Assembly (NCBI GenBank): GCA_015060455.1
Contig: SUYM01000012.1
Coordinates: 19,225-83,224, forward strand
From: Bacteroidales bacterium
GTDB taxonomy: Bacteria > Bacteroidota > Bacteroidia > Bacteroidales > UBA932
DNA: 64,000 bases
Direction of reading: 5' to 3'
Each line of letters starts with the position of its first letter. The first letter of the stretch is position 1. Made by a program: the position numbers and the translations under genes. Positions 27,922 through 36,298 of the stretch are shown in pieces. Below the pieces are notes generated by a model that was not told where the DNA came from, searched no databases, and worked only from the letters and a program-made list of their open reading frames with translations.

Positions 27922-30058
27922 ATATTGTCACCATCTCTTGGTATTTGACCGGAATTTGTTGATTGTCTGGCGACTGAATGTCTGCATATTCTTCTGTGGT
28001 TTTCTTGAAGTATTCCTTGGCGGCTTCCTTCATTTTTGTGAAGTGCTCCTGACATCGCTCTTCTCCCCAACAATCGTTGTATTGATAAATCATGTCTGAT
28101 TTCAAAGAATCTATGAAGCCATGACTCCTCTTGTCAAGATAAGAAGCCCGTTTTTCTTTGTAGGACTTATTGTTGTAACTGGAATTGTCTTGGCTTGATA
28201 TCAGGGCGAGGTTGCCGAAATCGTCGCAATTTGAAATTTTCTCCTCATCAAACTTTGGCGTTTGCGGGGAGATGTGTTCTATCGAGTTTTTTGAGTTGAT
28301 CCGATATTCTTTCCATCTTTGATTTCTGTCGTCCTCCCGGGTTTTCCAGAGTATATACTCCATCTTATAGAAAAGGTAGTGTGCGAAGCCGCAGCCTTTG
28401 GATTCGCATATCCTTTCGTGGAAACAGTTATAATAATCTTCTGCATTACCTGGCTTCAAACCTTCTGACATCACAGTGTATGTTCTGATGATCATATCGT
28501 CTTCATGCCTTTGGCAAAGAAGGTTGTTATCCAATTCCTGAAGGTATTTGAGCAAGGTGCCCGGGTCATCTTCGGTAAGAGCCTTGTATATGAAAGGACA
28601 GATCCAGTGCTCATAAATACGAGGCTGAGAAAAATAGAGCATGCTCTGCAATTGAGACATGTCGTTTATATTTTCCGAGAGGTCTCTTGTGACAGATAGG
28701 GTGCCTTGCCCTGAGTTTTCGTAGATTCTGAGTTTCTTTATAGCCAGGACGGGTTCACGAGAGTGCTCTGTAGAAACAAATTTGACTACATGTCTGTCAA
28801 AGGCATATCTGACTTTCCACAATAGGTGTAAGAATTTCACTGAGGCTTTCTTGTTTTGATTGTTTTCCAGCCAGTTTATAAACGGAGAGAATATATGCAG
28901 AAGTTTCTTCTCGTTGAAAATATTGATGTCGCATCTGTCGCCACAGCCATATATGTTGATTTTGTCGCTTACCAGGAAGATGCGCAATGTATAGAGCAGA
29001 AGCATAGGGAATGATGCTATGCTCCTGACGGTTTCACCATATTTGTCAGGGCGGTTATTTTCTGCACACTCCGGTCTGTAATTCTTTATGATTTCTAACA
29101 GGTCTTCGGAACGAGTTATGTCGTTGACTTCGTTATGAACTCTCTCATTTATAAATTGCTCCAGAAATCTGTCATCAAAGTCCAAATCACTTTCCCCTCC
29201 GCCGTTTTTGGCTTTCAGCAGGTCTTTCCATGTCAGTCTGGGGTCCTGGTGGTATATGTTGGATTCAATATAGCCGGACATGTCTGAGCAACTGTCCCAG
29301 AGTTGTCCATATCTTATGAGCATGTCTTCGTTGTCATCAATATCTCGTCTTACCGTCTTTAAGATCCGTGACTTCAATATATCTGTCTGCGACAGTTGTT
29401 GTCCTCTGCCGTTAATCAACTCGAATATTTTATTCAGGTCTGCATCGTCGGGTATCCGAGTCTCGATCAGGACTACATTTGTCAAAAGATATTCTGCGAA
29501 ATCCCGAAGACTGTTCTTTCTGTCGTCAAGTTCTAAAAATGACCGGATATGTCCTGCCGCGTCAATCAAATTTCTCAGATCCGGAATGTCGTCATGTAAA
29601 GTTGAATCAAGACCAAGAGTGCTGATGAACTCTGATACTTTTGGTCTGATTGAAAAACAAATTCTTTCCCTGCCGGATTTCTTGCAAAAATCTGTCAGGA
29701 TGTCTGGAGCGTTATCTGCCAGGAGACACCGTAGTGTATTGCAAGTGAGCCATAAGGTTGTGAATCTCTGCTGCCCGTCTATCAGGTCAAATGTTCTGTC
29801 TGCTTCTCTGTTCGGAGCCGTCATGATTCCTCCAAGGAAGTATTTTTGTTCCTTGGTCTCAAACGCATTGTATATGTCTTCCAGCAGCGTGTTGACTTGA
29901 GCCTGTTTCCAGACGTAAAGTCTCTGATATATAGGGACGTTAAAATATTTGTCCTCTTTTACAATGTCCGTCAATATAATGTATGCTGACCTGTATTCAG
30001 AATTGTTCATAAGCACTTTCTGCCCATTTAAGTTTAACGTCTCTAAGGTCTCCGTCAT
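27920..30058 (-). CDS. DUF262-DUF1524 protein, GmrSD-like nuclease
   Basis: 712 residues. N-terminal DUF262 domain: VPIYQRLYVW at 41-50, IDGQQRFTTLW with DGQQR at 94-98 and a later INGRGQQLS. C-terminal DUF1524 HNH-type domain: SIEHISPQTP with His595, FGNLALI and NNKSYKEKR, all intact. This fused arrangement is that of single-chain GmrSD type IV restriction enzymes and of SspE/BrxU relatives, which cleave modified phage DNA using nucleotide hydrolysis. The start may be ATG 30010 instead of 30058. It overlaps the upstream DUF262 gene. The last 12 residues (701-712) lie in a 37-bp direct repeat, and the stop codon is completed by flanking DNA. Visibly more AT-rich than neighbours. Confidence 0.85.
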   Translation of the reverse strand: MTETLETLNLNGQKVLMNNSEYRSAYIILTDIVKEDKYFNVPIYQRLYVWKQAQVNTLLEDIYNAFETKEQKYFLGGIMTAPNREADRTFDLIDGQQRFTTLWLTCNTLRCLLADNAPDILTDFCKKSGRERICFSIRPKVSEFISTLGLDSTLHDDIPDLRNLIDAAGHIRSFLELDDRKNSLRDFAEYLLTNVVLIETRIPDDADLNKIFELINGRGQQLSQTDILKSRILKTVRRDIDDNEDMLIRYGQLWDSCSDMSGYIESNIYHQDPRLTWKDLLKAKNGGGESDLDFDDRFLEQFINERVHNEVNDITRSEDLLEIIKNYRPECAENNRPDKYGETVRSIASFPMLLLYTLRIFLVSDKINIYGCGDRCDINIFNEKKLLHIFSPFINWLENNQNKKASVKFLHLLWKVRYAFDRHVVKFVSTEHSREPVLAIKKLRIYENSGQGTLSVTRDLSENINDMSQLQSMLYFSQPRIYEHWICPFIYKALTEDDPGTLLKYLQELDNNLLCQRHEDDMIIRTYTVMSEGLKPGNAEDYYNCFHERICESKGCGFAHYLFYKMEYILWKTREDDRNQRWKEYRINSKNSIEHISPQTPKFDEEKISNCDDFGNLALISSQDNSSYNNKSYKEKRASYLDKRSHGFIDSLKSDMIYQYNDCWGEERCQEHFTKMKEAAKEYFKKTTEEYADIQSPDNQQIPVKYQEMVTI
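27922..27958. repeat. 37-bp direct repeat, left copy, flanking the DUF262 module
   Basis: Identical at all 37 positions to 31530-31566, beginning ATATTGTCACCATCTC and ending ACCGGAATTTG. Bases outside differ on both sides. Encodes the C-terminus of the DUF262-DUF1524 protein. Confidence 0.95.
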
Positions 30059-31454
30059 AATTTTTTCCGAAGTATTTTTTGCATGCTTCTATATAGCAGT
30101 TTATTGGCCCGTTCTCAGGCTTTTTGTGCTCATCTTTCAGAGTGAGGGAAGATATGTAGGCGAACACTTCCTGTGGCTCGTAACTGATCTGGATCAGATC
30201 CAGGATATTGTTCTCGCGCGTGAAATTCCTCATAGCCACCTCCTTTAAGTAATAAGTGTTCAGACGGATTGTTCCGATTATATAGTCAGTATATAATGCG
30301 AAGCGATAAAGTTCCCGACTGCCGAACTTATCGTAGTAAGCCATCACCATTATGATGAAAAAGTCGGTAATATATTTGCTGGACCGGGAATCAATATATA
30401 GTTTTTGGTAAAGTTCCCTGACTTTGCGCACGGTCCTGTCTGATGTTTCCTTCTCAAACAGGTTCTGTGCTATCGTGTGGTAAGTGTCAAAGAAAGCGAA
30501 GACACTAACTCCTTTATATAGGGGCTGTCTTATGCTGAACAGATGACTTTTATCCTCGCTGCTGTCGTCTTCCGGTATCTCCTGCTTGTTTGAAAGGGAG
30601 TGCGAGTGTGTGAATTTTCTATGACTTCCAGCAGGATAGTAGCAGATGGTGTTGCCGTGATTCTTTAACGGATTGTCAGCAAATTCCTCCATGGCGGAAT
30701 TATAGTCGGACCTGTTCTCAAAGTCCTTGCCTTTCCATCTGCGGATTCTCCATAATGCCATGTCAACAAGATTGTCCAGATAATCTTCCGGGGAATTACG
30801 GAAGAGATTACTCCTGTTCGTCTGAATGTCTTGCCACCTTCTCGCGCAGTCGATCCTGAGGGCATTGTCGTTCTGTATTGCCCTCAGATGCACGGCCTTC
30901 ATTACATCTACGGCAGCCGGCTGTATGCCCCGATTGTTTTGGGAATCAAAGAAGGTGAATGCGTCATCCTCGCTTTCTGTCATAATGACGCAAAATTTCA
31001 GATGGTTGAAAATGTCGGATATGTTGACAGACGAGGGTTTACCACCCAATTGAGACTTTGCGTATTCGAGGTTGCTGTGGATGTTTTGCCTGGACAAATG
31101 ATGGCTGAATGAAAAGTTTAACTGCTGACTGTATTTTATCAAAGCAGAGTCGTCACCATTTAATATGTAGTCAATAAGCAGGATGGAGGTGAGACGCTGC
31201 TGACCGTCAACTATGTTCATGACTTTGTTTGACTCATTTTTATGTATAATGAGAGTGCCCATGTAGTACCAGCAACCAGGGACGGAGCGGGATTCCAGAA
31301 ATTCTCTCCAGTCATCCAGAAGTTGTCCGATTTTCTTGTTGCTCCAGACATATGGACGTTGGTATGGCGGAATCTGGATTGTATAACCCTTATCCTTGAT
31401 TAGTTGGAAAAGTGTTTCGTAGGAAGGGTTTTCAACATGAATGTAATCGGTCAT
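29997..31454 (-). CDS. DUF262 protein, partner of the GmrSD-like gene
   Basis: 485 residues. DUF262 hallmarks: IPPYQRPYVW at 28-37, VDGQQRLTSILL with DGQQR at 83-87, and FFDSQNNRGIQPAAVDVMKA. No DUF1524 domain is present, so any nuclease activity would have to come from the partner. It is the first gene of a two-gene operon with a strong promoter at 31481-31510 and overlaps the second by 14-62 nt. The sequence differs greatly from the partner's DUF262, so the pair is not a recent tandem duplication. Role as a defence sensor/ATPase half is inferred. Confidence 0.8.
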   Translation of the reverse strand: MTDYIHVENPSYETLFQLIKDKGYTIQIPPYQRPYVWSNKKIGQLLDDWREFLESRSVPGCWYYMGTLIIHKNESNKVMNIVDGQQRLTSILLIDYILNGDDSALIKYSQQLNFSFSHHLSRQNIHSNLEYAKSQLGGKPSSVNISDIFNHLKFCVIMTESEDDAFTFFDSQNNRGIQPAAVDVMKAVHLRAIQNDNALRIDCARRWQDIQTNRSNLFRNSPEDYLDNLVDMALWRIRRWKGKDFENRSDYNSAMEEFADNPLKNHGNTICYYPAGSHRKFTHSHSLSNKQEIPEDDSSEDKSHLFSIRQPLYKGVSVFAFFDTYHTIAQNLFEKETSDRTVRKVRELYQKLYIDSRSSKYITDFFIIMVMAYYDKFGSRELYRFALYTDYIIGTIRLNTYYLKEVAMRNFTRENNILDLIQISYEPQEVFAYISSLTLKDEHKKPENGPINCYIEACKKYFGKNYDGDLRDVKLKWAESAYEQF

Positions 31455-31480
31455 TGTAGCGGTTATTTTATGTCAGAGTG

Positions 31481-31510
31481 CAAAGATATACATTTTGTAA
31501 ATGACCGCAA
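31481..31510 (-). promoter_or_regulatory. Promoter of the DUF262 operon
   Basis: On the minus strand: TTG (31510-31508), exact 19-nt spacer, TATCTTTG (31488-31481). Transcription should start about 20 nt before the ATG at 31454. The promoter lies inside the module, between the direct repeats. Confidence 0.8.
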
Positions 31511-31529
31511 CCTGTACCGTACAATGCTA

Positions 31530-31566
31530 ATATTGTCACCATCTCTTGGTATTTGACCGGAATTTG
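31530..31566. repeat. 37-bp direct repeat, right copy, flanking the DUF262 module
   Basis: Perfect copy of 27922-27958. In this copy the reading frame of the C-terminal codons continues without a stop. It contains the TTG -33 element of the ridA promoter. Confidence 0.95.
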
Positions 31567-31575
31567 CTAAATTTG
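31546..31575 (+). promoter_or_regulatory. ridA promoter, half inside the direct repeat
   Basis: TTG 31546-31548 (inside the 37-bp repeat), 19-nt spacer, TAAATTTG 31568-31575 (outside it). About 25 nt of leader before the ridA ATG. Confidence 0.7.
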
Positions 31576-31604
31576 CATGGTTTTGACCTTTAAATTTTGA
31601 TAAT

Positions 31605-31979
31605 ATGAAACGAGTAATAGCAACCCCTGATGCACCCAAGGCGGTGGGCCCATATTCACAGGCCATTGAAGTGAACGGAACACTTTATATTTCGGGTCAG
31701 ATTCCGGTAAATCCGGCTGACGGAAAGGTCCAGGAGGATATTGTCGCTGCGGCTCACCAGTCGTTGAAGAACATCGGCGCCATTCTCAAAGAGGCGGGCA
31801 TGACATACGACAATGTGGTGAAGACAACCGTCCTTCTTGCTGACATCGCTGATTTCAAGGCTGTCAATGAGGTTTATGCTGAGTATTTTACAGGTGACAA
31901 GCCTGCACGTGCCTGCTATCAGGCAGCAGCCCTTCCTCTTGGAGTGAAGGTTGAGATTGAGGCGATCGCAGTGAAATAA
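31605..31979 (+). CDS. ridA: RidA family enamine/imine deaminase
   Basis: 124 residues, usual size. Hydrolyses reactive 2-aminoacrylate and related enamines formed by PLP enzymes. Opens KRVIATPDAPKAVGPYSQAIEVNGTLYISGQIP, with the conserved YSQA, and contains the active-site Arg in KPARACYQAAALPLGVKVEIEAIA. Its stop overlaps the next start by one base (TAATG at 31977), so the two are coupled. Confidence 0.95.
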   Translation: MKRVIATPDAPKAVGPYSQAIEVNGTLYISGQIPVNPADGKVQEDIVAAAHQSLKNIGAILKEAGMTYDNVVKTTVLLADIADFKAVNEVYAEYFTGDKPARACYQAAALPLGVKVEIEAIAVK

Positions 31980-34114
31980 TGAGCAGAAAGGCGCTCATAA
32001 CCCTGATTGCAATCCTTGTGGCGGCCTTTGCTGCCATAGGGATTGCCATTTGTTTTCTATATGCCGGGACTGGTGATGGTTCCGCCTCGGACCGTTCTGC
32101 CGGTCTGCCCTCTGTGCTGAAAGTGGTGCCGTCAGATGCTTCATTGGTCGCCTATGGCAAGGTAGGATGCATCTGTCCGTTTGACGACGATATCTTTGAC
32201 GGGCTGAAACGTCATGACATGAGCATATCCATGCATCATTCCGGGAAACTCCAGACTCTGTATGCATTTGATGTGAGGAGGGCGGACAAGGAGCAGATTG
32301 ACGCCATCACCGGATATCTTGTCTCGGAAGGCTATGTCTGTGAGGTTGAGGATGATATGCTGATTTCTTCCCGCTCGGCAAACCTGCTTAAGTCAGCCGT
32401 CCGTCATCTTCAAGAAGGGGTTTCCATAAAGGATGTAGCGTCCTTCATGCGCGCTTTTGAGTCTGCCGAAGGCAAAAACTCACTCTTTCTTTCGGCTGCA
32501 CATGCCCGCAGACTGCTTTCTTCCGGCTTTACTTCCAAGGTGCTCTCCCGCTCTGCCTTCATTTCGAAGGTGGCCGACTGGTGTGCCCTTGATATTGATG
32601 ATTCAATGCCATTAGGCTTCGAAGGCTCTCTGATATATGATGGCGAACCGGACGAATTTGCAACCGCACTTCAAACCTGTACCCCTGGTATTTGCTCTGT
32701 TGCCGACTATCTTCCGTCATATACTCTTTTTGCCCTCTCTCTTCCGATGTCCGACCATGCAGAATACCGGAAGGGATACAGCACGTTCGCGGACTCTCGC
32801 GGAAAACTTGAATCGATGCGTCTCAAACAGACGAAACTCGAAGGCAGATACTCGCTTTCCCCTGAGGATTTCTTCCAGCAGTTGGGGCTGAAAGAACTTG
32901 CGGCAGCAGTCATGTATATAGGCGGAAAGAAGGAAAAGGTGATTCTGATGCACATAGACAGCCGCAAGCCTGAACTGATTTTCCGTGATGCTTCCATAAA
33001 GACATTGCGTGGGTATGTTCCTGTTGTCCATGAATGGAAATATTCCGGTTTCCTGGCCTCGGTCTATGGCGATTTCTTCGCTTTGGATGACGAATCATGC
33101 TTTACATATATGGATGGGTGGCTCATTGTCGGAAGCCGCCGGGCAATTGATGAATATGTAACCAAGGACGCCCTGCATTACACTCTGGCGGAATATGCGT
33201 CACATGCAGGCAGAAAGGATATTCTTTCTGCCGGACCTGCCCTTGCCGTGGCATATTTCTCGTTCACTGCCGAAAAGGAACGCATCAATTACTATGTGAA
33301 TCAGGGCTTTCTTGACGGCCTTCGTGACTATGTGGGTCAGGCCCAATATACTCCGGCCGTGCTTTATCTGTCAAGGACCGATGACCGCATGGAGGTGTCC
33401 GCAGCAATCGAAGGCCTTGAACTCAGCCGTCTGAAGGCTCCTGTAAGTGACAGGGGAGACTCTCTGGTGAATGTGCCGAAGGGCCCTTTCAAGGTCATCA
33501 ATTCCAGGACCGGAAAGGTCAATTCCTTCTATCAGAACAAGCATATGTCCCTTTGTCTTCGCGACGAGAACGGCAAGGACCTCTGGGGAGTGCCTTTTGA
33601 CAAGCCGATATGTGGCACGGCGGGCAATGTCGATTGTTACAAGAACGGAAAACTCCAGATTCTCTTCGGCGCAGGCAGTCAGTTGTATATAATTGATGTG
33701 CTTGGCCGTTATGTCAATGGCTATCCGGTGGATCTCAGGAATGAAATCCTTATAGGTCCGCAGGTGTATGATTTCTCCTCGGACAGGAATTATTCCCTCA
33801 TGGTGCTGCATAAGGACAATACGGTGCAGATGTACGACCTTCGTGGAAAGAAAATTGCCTCATGGAAGACGATTTCCGTCAAAGGTCAGACAATCAAGGC
33901 GATGCCGTCGCTTCTTGAAGTCGGGCAGGATAGATATTGGGTGGTGAGGACTTCGATTCAGACCCTCATATATCCTGCCAATGGCGGCAGACCGCTGACA
34001 GACTTCAAGGATGACATGATGATCATGCCGGACAGTGAAATAATAATAACAGAAGATATGAATGTTGAGGTGACCTGCTATGATGGAAAGACACGTCAGG
34101 TGACTCTTAAATAA
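31979..34114 (+). CDS. Membrane-anchored DUF3352-like protein
   Basis: 711 residues. N-terminal membrane anchor (LITLIAILVAAFAAIGIAICFLY) followed by a large extracytoplasmic region. The first 450 residues resemble DUF3352-type proteins (repeating ~150-residue alpha/beta segments such as LPSVLKVVPSDASLVAYGKV and YLPSYTLFALSLP). The last 220 residues are strand-rich with short PQQ/WD-like repeats (QLYIIDVLGRYVNGYPV, TVQMYDLRGKKIASWK), possibly a small propeller. Co-translated with ridA. No function assigned; family call is tentative. Confidence 0.65.
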   Translation: MSRKALITLIAILVAAFAAIGIAICFLYAGTGDGSASDRSAGLPSVLKVVPSDASLVAYGKVGCICPFDDDIFDGLKRHDMSISMHHSGKLQTLYAFDVRRADKEQIDAITGYLVSEGYVCEVEDDMLISSRSANLLKSAVRHLQEGVSIKDVASFMRAFESAEGKNSLFLSAAHARRLLSSGFTSKVLSRSAFISKVADWCALDIDDSMPLGFEGSLIYDGEPDEFATALQTCTPGICSVADYLPSYTLFALSLPMSDHAEYRKGYSTFADSRGKLESMRLKQTKLEGRYSLSPEDFFQQLGLKELAAAVMYIGGKKEKVILMHIDSRKPELIFRDASIKTLRGYVPVVHEWKYSGFLASVYGDFFALDDESCFTYMDGWLIVGSRRAIDEYVTKDALHYTLAEYASHAGRKDILSAGPALAVAYFSFTAEKERINYYVNQGFLDGLRDYVGQAQYTPAVLYLSRTDDRMEVSAAIEGLELSRLKAPVSDRGDSLVNVPKGPFKVINSRTGKVNSFYQNKHMSLCLRDENGKDLWGVPFDKPICGTAGNVDCYKNGKLQILFGAGSQLYIIDVLGRYVNGYPVDLRNEILIGPQVYDFSSDRNYSLMVLHKDNTVQMYDLRGKKIASWKTISVKGQTIKAMPSLLEVGQDRYWVVRTSIQTLIYPANGGRPLTDFKDDMMIMPDSEIIITEDMNVEVTCYDGKTRQVTLK

Positions 34115-34138
34115 GTATAAAATCTTAACCGTTTAATA

Positions 34139-35794
34139 ATGGAATTTACATCAGTCAACAAAATTTTTGAAAACTCTTTCAAGAAGAATTGGGACCGCCC
34201 TGCAATATCCAATTATCAGGGTGTGACGTTGCATTATAGGGATGTTGCCCGCAGAATCGAAAAAATGCATATCATGTTCGAGGAATGTGGTCTGCAGAAG
34301 GGTGACAAGGTGGCGATATGTTCGAGGAACCAGGCGAACTGGGCTGTGGCCTTCCTCTCTGCAATGACTTACGGTGCGGTACCTGTTCCGCTCCTGCATG
34401 AGTTCAAGTCAAGTAACATCCATCACCTTGTGAACCATTCTGAGGCAAAGATACTTTTTGTGGATGATGTCATCTGGGAGGGTCTGACAGAGACTGAAAT
34501 GCCGGATCTTCATGCAATCATCCAGGTCAACACCTTCAAACTTCTCTATGCCTCGGACGAAAGGATCACCTCTGCACGCGAGCATCTCAATGAACTTTTC
34601 GGAAGAAAATATCCGAATGTGTTCACCAAGGATGACCTCAATTATTATGAGGACAGTGCTGATGAACTTGCCATAATCAACTACACCTCAGGTACTTCCG
34701 GTTTTTCGAAGGGTGTGATGATACCATATCGCGCAGTACGCTCGAATATCGAGTTTGCCAAGGAGGTTCTTCCGGGTCTGGACAACACCAGGAGCGTCGT
34801 ATCCATGTTGCCGTCAGCACATATGTACGGCCTGATGTTCGAACTCCTGTATGAACTCTGCGTAGGTGCTCATGTGCATTTCCTCTCACGAGTGCCGAGT
34901 CCTAAGATCATCATGCAGGCTCTTGCCGAGGTGAAGCCGTATGTGATCATCGCAGTTCCGCTGGTCATCGAGAAGATATATAAGACCAAGGTGAAGCCTA
35001 TCCTCGAAAAGGAAGGTATCAAGGTCCTCATGAAACTTCCTATCCTCAATCAGGTCCTGCTCAACAAGATAAGGACAGAACTCATCAATGCCTTCGGAGG
35101 AGAGTTCTATGAGGTCATCATAGGTGGTGCGGCGTTCAACAAGGAGGTGGAGGCCTTCTTCAAGAAGATGAATTTCCCGTTCACGGTGGGTTATGGCATG
35201 ACCGAGTGTGCGCCTATCATTGCATACGATGACTGGCAGGCGGAGAAACTAAATTCATGCGGAAAGGCGGTTGTGAACATGCAGATAAGGATTGCTTCTG
35301 CAAACCCGCAGGAGATTCCGGGCGAGATCCAGATCAAGGGCGACAATGTGTTCTTGGGATATTACAAGAACGAGGAGGCTACTAATGCTGTCTTTACTGA
35401 GGACGGCTGGTTCTGCACCGGCGACATGGGTGTTCTCGATGCTGAGGGCAGCCTGTTCATCAAGGGACGTACGAAGTGCATGATTCTCGGACCGAGCGGC
35501 CAGAACATATATCCGGAAGAGGTGGAGACAGCCATCAACAGTCATCCGTATGTGGTTGATTCACTCGTGGTTGAGGATAACGGAGGTCTGACAGCCCTTA
35601 TATTCCCTGATTTCCCTTCCGGTGCCCGTGAAGGAATGGATCAGGAAGCATTTGTAAAGCACATCGAGGGACTTCTTCCTGAAATCAACAAGGACCTTCC
35701 GAACTATGCCAAACTCAAGAGGATCAAGGTCATGATGGAAGATTTCGAGCGCACACCAAAGAAGAGCATCAAACGCTATCTCTATCAAAGATAG
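34139..35794 (+). CDS. AMP-binding acyl-CoA synthetase (FadD-like)
   Basis: 551 residues of the ANL superfamily. Activates a fatty acid by adenylation then thioester formation. Core motifs: YTSGTSGFSKGVM (P-loop-like A3), GYGMTECAPI (A5), GDMGVLDAEGSLFIKGR (A7-A8 with Asp and Arg) and the C-terminal PKKSIKRYLY with the catalytic Lys. Chain-length preference cannot be read from sequence. 24 bp after the DUF3352-like gene. Confidence 0.9.
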   Translation: MEFTSVNKIFENSFKKNWDRPAISNYQGVTLHYRDVARRIEKMHIMFEECGLQKGDKVAICSRNQANWAVAFLSAMTYGAVPVPLLHEFKSSNIHHLVNHSEAKILFVDDVIWEGLTETEMPDLHAIIQVNTFKLLYASDERITSAREHLNELFGRKYPNVFTKDDLNYYEDSADELAIINYTSGTSGFSKGVMIPYRAVRSNIEFAKEVLPGLDNTRSVVSMLPSAHMYGLMFELLYELCVGAHVHFLSRVPSPKIIMQALAEVKPYVIIAVPLVIEKIYKTKVKPILEKEGIKVLMKLPILNQVLLNKIRTELINAFGGEFYEVIIGGAAFNKEVEAFFKKMNFPFTVGYGMTECAPIIAYDDWQAEKLNSCGKAVVNMQIRIASANPQEIPGEIQIKGDNVFLGYYKNEEATNAVFTEDGWFCTGDMGVLDAEGSLFIKGRTKCMILGPSGQNIYPEEVETAINSHPYVVDSLVVEDNGGLTALIFPDFPSGAREGMDQEAFVKHIEGLLPEINKDLPNYAKLKRIKVMMEDFERTPKKSIKRYLYQR

Positions 35795-35799
35795 CAAAC

Positions 35800-35847
35800 T
35801 GTCATCCTGAACCCCGACATGTCATCCTGAACAAAGTGAAGGATCTG
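35800..35847. repeat. Dispersed repeat, two half-units
   Basis: TGTCATCCTGAACCCCGACA then TGTCATCCTGAACAAAGTGA ending GGATCTG. Lies in the gap between the acyl-CoA synthetase and dCMP deaminase genes. Confidence 0.75.
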
Positions 35848-35851
35848 TAAT

Positions 35852-36256
35852 ATGGAAAAATTCGACCAGAGTTATATTGAAATGGCAGGCGTATGGGCCC
35901 GCAACTCCTACTGCAAACGCCGTCAGGTGGGTGCCCTCATCGTCAAGGACCGTATGATCATATCCGACGGCTACAACGGCACCCCGTCCGGGTTTGAGAA
36001 CATCTGCGAAGATGAGAACGGAGTGACCAAGCCGTATGTCCTCCATGCCGAGGCCAACGCCATCACCAAGGTGGCCAAGTCCGGCAACAGCAGCAATGAT
36101 GCAACGCTTTATGTAACAGCCTCTCCGTGTGTGGAATGTGCTAAACTTATTATTCAGGCAGGTATAAAGAGGGTGGTCTATCGTGATGCCTACCGTATCA
36201 CAGACGGCATAGACCTCCTGCTCCGTGCCGGCATCGAAGTTGAACAGGTGCAGTAG
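35852..36256 (+). CDS. dCMP deaminase family protein
   Basis: 134 residues, zinc-dependent cytidine/deoxycytidylate deaminase fold. Zinc ligands and catalytic Glu: His65 and Glu67 in LHAEANAI, Cys93 and Cys96 in SPCVECAKL. GYNGTPSGFENICED is the nucleotide-binding segment of dCMP deaminases (ComEB-like). Provides dUMP for thymidylate synthesis. The start lies just 4 nt after a dispersed repeat. Confidence 0.92.
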   Translation: MEKFDQSYIEMAGVWARNSYCKRRQVGALIVKDRMIISDGYNGTPSGFENICEDENGVTKPYVLHAEANAITKVAKSGNSSNDATLYVTASPCVECAKLIIQAGIKRVVYRDAYRITDGIDLLLRAGIEVEQVQ

Positions 36257-36260
36257 CGCC

Positions 36261-36290
36261 TGTCATATCAAGCAGTGTCGAGACATCTGT
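36261..36290. repeat. Dispersed repeat, short degenerate copy
   Basis: TGTCATATCAAGCAGTGTCG then AGACATCTG. In the 42-bp gap before the S41 peptidase gene. Confidence 0.6.
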
Positions 36291-36298
36291 AAACAATT

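Noticed and set aside
27839..28099. 86-residue plus-strand frame after the small promoter
   Set aside because: It crosses a terminator, runs antisense through the DUF262-DUF1524 gene and has no recognisable sequence.
27922..31566. DUF262 module as an IS or integron cassette
   Set aside because: No transposase, integrase, inverted ends or attC-like fold was found; only direct repeats.
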